This document shows, piece by piece, positions 20,901 to 22,541 of a stretch of DNA of 22,541 bases. The notes below the pieces were generated by a model that saw nothing but the letters and a program-made list of their open reading frames with translations, had not been told where the DNA came from and did no database searches. Origin of the DNA: Phoronis australis (lineage: Eukaryota > Phoronida > Phoronidae). How positions within the stretch are numbered: the stretch's first letter is position 1; every line of letters starts with the position of its first letter. The DNA lies in assembly GCA_002633005.1 (NCBI GenBank), contig NMRA01000131.1, forward strand, positions 809,808 to 832,348, written 5' to 3'. Made by a program: the position numbers and the translations under genes.

Positions 20901-21863
20901 TTACACCAATTGAAAGTTTTGTTTTCGGAAAACTTCCTTAAGGTATCAAGGATTTACTTCTCAACAACGAAGTAATTTTAATTGTTTCTCTTTTCTTCTG
21001 TTTTTAAAAATACATCTTGAAAGAAAGTTTAATTGAATTAAATTTCGAAACTTTTAAAAAAACTTTTCCTTGACTCTTTGAAGATCATCTTACAACCATC
21101 TTTAATATTCATTATACTTTACTTATCCATCGTTATTTTTTGTTAGTACTTACGTTCTCAACCACTGGGTTAGTGAAAGATAAAACCAGTTTTACAGTCT
21201 TTCTACAGGCAATTAATTTTTTAAATTTGTTCCTTTATAACAACCTGTATCGGTCAATGCTCCGCAATCAGCATTGCATGTTAAATCTATTGAAAACATC
21301 AAAGCAATCGAATTTCTCTTAAATCTTAATATGAAATATTATGACACTGAACATGACAAGCATTAAATTAAACAGTTAGACGCATTCAGTCCTAATTTTG
21401 CCCATCGCATTCGCAAGTAGAGTACTCCCTCGATAATGAAACAATCTGCTAAAATATATATAAGTAGTCGTTGAATTGATTAACGAGTATTTGAGCAAAA
21501 TACGCAACTGAGACAATTTTTTGTGAGCGTAATTCTAATCTCGACATGCTCTTTCGTGATTTACGTTCAATATGTTACGTCAACGGTAGTGTGTTCTGAT
21601 AAACTGTGTTATTTATTTTTTCTGTTCTCCATCTTACCGTCAAACTTTTCTCGTTGCGGCCTTTTTACGGCGTATATTATGACCTGTAATGGCTTCGTCG
21701 ATTTAAAGACTGTAAAACATGAGGTTACTTGGAAAACAGATGGGCATCGTATGTACAGGTAACAAACAATCTCGTGCGAATTTCAGAATGCCGAAGCCAG
21801 TTACGACCTGAGCAGTAACGACCCTTATCCCTATCCTCGCTTCACAGATGACTGGTTCAACAG
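7423..21863 (+). CDS. PCSK2: Neuroendocrine convertase 2 (PC2) gene, 5' part, six exons, 3' end outside the window
   Basis: The coding sequence joins 7423-7602, 16442-16546, 18953-19114, 20254-20362, 20710-20747 and 21787-21863 (671 nt, 223 codons plus 2 nt). PC2 is a calcium-dependent, subtilisin-like serine endoprotease. In secretory granules of neurons and endocrine cells it cleaves prohormones after paired basic residues, and it matures with the help of the chaperone 7B2. Visible in order are a signal peptide (residues about 1-24), a prodomain ending in RRRKR (106-110), the mature N-terminus, and the catalytic Asp in IMDDG (D184). The blocks HPDL and NAEASYDLSSNDPYPYP are characteristic of PC2; furin and PC1 differ here. 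The catalytic His (HGTRC motif), oxyanion Asp, catalytic Ser, P domain and tail must lie to the right. Intron sizes are 8839, 2406, 1139, 347, 1039 and more than 678 bp. The family call is very secure. The exon joins are inferred from splice consensus and homology. Confidence 0.95.
9401..9726. mobile_element. Inverted-repeat (foldback-like) element, family A, long copy
   Basis: The right part, read in reverse from 9726 (GTTCAGCAACGTAAGGACC), passes through CTCGCTAAAAAGCAAGACTT and ACGTGAGATATTGCCGTGTA. The left part in forward direction (9401 onward: TTCAGAAAGGGTC, TCGCGAAAACGCAAGA at 9438-9453, CGAGATATCGCC at 9464-9475) is a diverged copy of the same order of motifs. So this is an inverted pair around a central 120 bp. 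It lies in PC2 intron 1 and is non-coding. The same sequence occurs singly at 15280-15418. Confidence 0.6.
9775..9854. repeat. Exact tandem duplication of a 40-bp unit
   Basis: The unit beginning ATTCCAGAAAAGAACAGCAA and ending TTTGACCATAGCA occurs twice with no difference (9775-9814 and 9815-9854), then ATT of a third. Identity suggests a recent slippage event. It lies in PC2 intron 1. Confidence 0.95.
10447..10481 (-). ncRNA. Degenerate hammerhead-ribozyme-like core, Penelope-type retroelement relic
   Basis: On the minus strand the sequence reads CTGATGA, an 18-nt segment that can pair as ATTG/CAAT, then CGAAACGTC and GAC. CTGANGA, helix II, then GAAA is the invariant hammerhead core. GAAACGTC is the form with almost no helix III, known from hammerheads of Penelope-like elements, which probably act as dimers. 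Cleavage would fall after C at 10449. On the + strand the same block reads as GACGTTTCG...TCATCAGG, a motif common at the ends of such elements. Helix II has an extra U and an A-C mismatch next to the core, and helix I pairs for only two bases, so it is probably inactive. No reverse-transcriptase reading frame lies beside it. Confidence 0.5.
11828..11831 (-). terminator. Pol III T-run after tRNA-Asn
   Basis: A TTTT run on the minus strand begins 10 nt after the last base of the tRNA. This is the minimal RNA polymerase III stop signal at the usual distance. Confidence 0.7.
11842..11915 (-). tRNA. tRNA-Asn-GTT: tRNA-Asn (anticodon GTT), antisense inside PC2 intron 1
   Basis: Read on the minus strand this is a complete 74-nt cloverleaf. 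The acceptor stem is GTCTCTG/CAGGGAC (7 bp with one T-G wobble). The D arm is GCGC/GCGC, the anticodon stem is TTCGG/CCGAA with loop CTGTTAA (anticodon GTT), and the T stem is GGTGG/CCACC with loop TTCAAGC. The discriminator is G and there is no intron. Internal A box (TGGCGCAATCGG) and B box (GGTTCAAGCCC) are intact. From memory it matches the canonical animal tRNA-Asn nearly throughout, except A for G in the T loop. A TTTT run (minus strand of 11828-11831) lies about 10 nt past the 3' end as a Pol III terminator. It looks functional and is transcribed against PC2. Confidence 0.97.
12324..12331. promoter_or_regulatory. CRE-like site TGACGTCA in intron 1
   Basis: A perfect TGACGTCA core in PC2 intron 1, about 400 bp upstream of the tRNA 5' end in the tRNA's orientation. 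Possibly chance. Confidence 0.2.
15080..15177. repeat. Imperfect inverted repeat with a GTGATCACGTGC core
   Basis: AGACGCAA (15080-15087) and CTCGTGAAG (15092-15100) face CTTCACGAG and TTGCGTCT within 15163-15177 in inverted orientation. The middle (AAGGAAGCTTGGTGATCACG then TGCT) resembles 4818-4841 (AAGGAAGGTGTTGTGATCACG then TGCT), inside the 4634-5215 element. The two may share an ancestor. Confidence 0.35.
15280..15418. mobile_element. Family A element, 139-bp copy with about 20-bp inverted ends
   Basis: The left end is GTTCAGTAACGCTAGGACC. The reverse complement of the right end is GTTCAGTTGACGCTAGGACC, so the ends match over about 20 bp. The interior shares CTCGCTAAAAAGCAAGACTT and ACGTGAGATATTGCCGTGTA with the right arm of the 9401-9726 element in inverted orientation. 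It is non-coding and lies in PC2 intron 1. No target duplication is clear. Confidence 0.7.
16442..16546 (+). CDS. PCSK2: PC2 exon 2: central prodomain with the secondary cleavage site
   Basis: This exon encodes 35 codons, residues 61-95, phase 0 at both ends. The acceptor is TATTATTTCAG|GTT and the donor is TTG|GTAAGA. The EFHFVHND block corresponds to the LYHFYHN segment of vertebrate PC2 prodomains. RIRR-S (residues 79-83) is a paired-basic site where the prodomain is expected to be cut a second time, releasing its inhibition of the enzyme. The exon has no start codon of its own and is too short to stand out as an ORF. I found it by translating downstream of the acceptor in the phase left by exon 1. 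Confidence 0.92.
17975..18190. repeat. Minisatellite: six copies of a 36-bp unit without indels
   Basis: Units start at 17975, 18011, 18047, 18083, 18119 and 18155, exactly 36 bp apart. Each starts GGTAATACGGCGAATGATA-like (the sixth TATAATACG) and ends with CAATGTATCNCCG or a variant. A degraded partial unit precedes it (from about 17952) and another follows (to about 18215). Because 36 is a multiple of three and the unit lacks stops, all forward frames are open. One (17966-18424) would give a 12-residue repeat like SPGNTANDTFNV. Most differences are transitions at CpG (ACG to ATG or ACA), as in decaying non-coding DNA. The frame also runs into a transposon fragment at 18401, so I do not call a gene. 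Confidence 0.9.
18401..18425. repeat. Family A-like fragment
   Basis: TCGCGAAAACGCAAGA at 18401-18416 is an exact 16-mer copy of 9438-9453, and the following (T/C)CACG also agrees. It lies in PC2 intron 2, just past the minisatellite. Confidence 0.4.
18953..19114 (+). CDS. PCSK2: PC2 exon 3: end of prodomain, primary cleavage site, mature N-terminus
   Basis: This exon encodes 54 codons, residues 96-149, phase 0 at both ends. The acceptor is TTTGATTTCCAG|GTG and the donor is TTG|GTAGGT. RRRKR|GY (residues 106-111) is the furin-type site at which the propeptide is autocatalytically removed. The exon ends in DPLYPKEWYL, the start of the conserved catalytic domain, matching the vertebrate DPLFTKQWYL. 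From Gly111 to Leu149 there are 39 residues, against about 23 in mammalian PC2. The roughly 16 extra residues lie in the segment after GYKPIPRG. Without splicing, this frame would run on to a stop at 19277-19279. Confidence 0.93.
19115..20253 (+). other. PC2 intron 3 (1.1 kb)
   Basis: Bounded by GTAGGT at 19115 and CTATTTCCAG at 20253, phase 0. No gene or repeat seen; the short open frames on both strands look random. Confidence 0.85.
20254..20362 (+). CDS. PCSK2: PC2 exon 4: catalytic domain with the active-site Asp
   Basis: This exon encodes 36 codons plus one base (residues 150-185, then G of Gly186). The acceptor is TTTCTATTTCCAG|AAA and the donor is GACG|GTATGT. KNTGQAGGAKGLDLNVESAW followed by AMGITGKNVTTAIMDDG is the catalytic-domain start of a kexin-type protease. 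The first Asp of IMDDG (D184, codon 20356-20358) is the charge-relay Asp. IMDDG, rather than the ILDDG of furin or VLDDG of PC1, fits PC2. KNVT (176-179) forms an N-glycosylation sequon (NVT) that I do not recall from mammalian PC2. Confidence 0.95.
20363..20709 (+). other. PC2 intron 4 (347 bp)
   Basis: Bounded by GTATGT and CATATTGCAG, phase 1. It splits the Gly codon of the IMDDG motif. Nothing else seen. Confidence 0.88.
20710..20747 (+). CDS. PCSK2: PC2 exon 5: 38-nt exon with a calcium-ligand Asp
   Basis: This small exon completes Gly186 and encodes VDYMHPDLYDNY (residues 187-198), ending in phase 0. The acceptor is CTTTCATATTGCAG|GT and the donor is TAT|GTAAGT, a perfect consensus. 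The block corresponds to IDYLHPDLASNY of vertebrate PC2. The Asp of HPDL is equivalent to a ligand of the structural calcium site known from furin. The exon is much too short to be found as an ORF. It is identified by phase, splice sites and homology, all of which agree. Confidence 0.93.
20748..21786 (+). other. PC2 intron 5 (1.0 kb)
   Basis: Bounded by GTAAGT and GCGAATTTCAG, phase 0. Very AT-rich in its middle. No feature recognised. Confidence 0.88.
21787..21863 (+). CDS. PCSK2: PC2 exon 6: PC2-specific loop before the catalytic His
   Basis: This exon encodes residues 199-223 plus two bases (AG), so the next exon must supply the last base of residue 224, Ser if C or T as in other PC2 proteins. 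The acceptor is GTGCGAATTTCAG|AAT and the donor is AACAG|GTAAAA. The blocks NAEASYDLSSNDPYPYPR and FTDDWFN are nearly identical to vertebrate PC2, and the DPYPYP tyrosine region has been linked to 7B2 binding. If the intron is not removed the frame reads AAC AGG TAA, so the stop codon overlaps the donor. The expected HGTRCAGE exon is not found before 22541. Confidence 0.95.
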
Positions 21864-22541
21864 GTAAAATTCTTTTGGTTATAGATTCTCCTTATAAGCT
21901 ACCAAAGAGAAAACAGCACCGTTTCAAAAACCTATTCGCTGTCGAGTCGTATTTTTATTTGGTAATATATCACTGGCTTGGACATTACTACAAAAAGAAC
22001 GGGTATTCTGCTAAGACTAATTATAAGCTGTGCATTTCATTTGGTTCTTGTCCAGCAGTTTATAAGTTGTATTGTAATAACGTGGAAATCTATTTCTCCT
22101 AAAATGACTAATTGCAGGTGGAAATTTGAGTCGCCGGTAAGGTAAACCGATATGTATCACAGCAAACACGGGAAAATATTTTTCTTGTATTTTGTCCTAC
22201 GGTTATTCCCAACTCCTAACTTAAAAGTCACGATAACGACCATTTCGGCTTTGTGATAGACTACCAAATGAAATATTTTTGCTTTCACATAATAATTGTT
22301 CCTACGTGTACACGTTAAAAATTATAATTACAAAGAAGTGTTTAATTGAGAATCTTGATCGCGGTTTTCACTTGCTGCGTATTGTTGCACGCTATGTGAT
22401 ATAGACAATTTTTGGGAAAAAAAGAAATTTAACGGAGTTTCCAGACATAAGAGATTTCAACGATCCTTTCACAAAATGTTTTCAATAAGGCGTGTACGCG
22501 ACTGCGGACAGTGACGTGTGTTCTCAGCAAATCTACATGTT
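21864..22541 (+). other. Start of PC2 intron 6, running off the window
   Basis: Begins GTAAAA after AACAG (phase 2). The next conserved exon (His-active-site block) is not present up to the end. The only exon-like signal inside is the 19-nt segment at 22118-22136, discussed in the findings. Confidence 0.75.

Noticed and set aside
21848-22102. An 84-codon open frame starting at an ATG in exon 6
   Set aside because: It is out of frame with PC2 and runs through intron 6.

Overview
This is a piece of an animal nuclear genome, probably from an invertebrate. It is AT-rich, intron-rich and littered with small transposon relics. Its one protein-coding gene is the 5' part of a neuroendocrine convertase 2 gene (PC2/PCSK2, a kexin/subtilisin-family prohormone processing protease) on the + strand. 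I recognise six coding exons: 7423-7602, 16442-16546, 18953-19114, 20254-20362, 20710-20747 and 21787-21863. Every junction has GT/AG splice sites and consistent phase. Together they encode 223 codons plus two bases: signal peptide, prodomain with its secondary and primary cleavage sites, the start of the catalytic domain, and the catalytic Asp. The next exon, which should start with the catalytic His motif, lies beyond the right edge. I cannot name the species. PC2 itself points to a bilaterian or other animal with peptide-hormone cells.

Layout: 1-7422 is upstream DNA. It holds a MITE-like element (2442-2639), a broken Penelope-type retroelement tail with a decayed GIY-YIG endonuclease on the minus strand (about 3412-4020), a CAGTGGCGGATC-type transposon end abutting it (4031), a 0.6-kb element with long inverted ends (4634-5215), a pyrimidine tract (5625-5680), a 52-bp alternating purine-pyrimidine run with (CG)9 (6152-6203), and a 150-bp element with GCGGATCC ends (6859-7007). 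Exon 1 starts at 7423. Intron 1 (8.8 kb) contains a 40-bp tandem duplication, two members of one inverted-repeat family (9401-9726 and 15280-15418), a degenerate hammerhead-ribozyme motif on the minus strand (10447-10481), and an intact antisense tRNA-Asn(GTT) gene (11842-11915). Intron 2 holds a minisatellite with an exact 36-bp period (17975-18190). The remaining introns are plain.

The most notable points are the PC2 mature N-terminus, about 16 residues longer than in mammals; the hammerhead-like core inside a neuroendocrine gene intron; the intronic antisense tRNA gene; and a possible 19-nt frame-shifting microexon after exon 6. I see no prokaryotic-type operon, CRISPR array or defence system.
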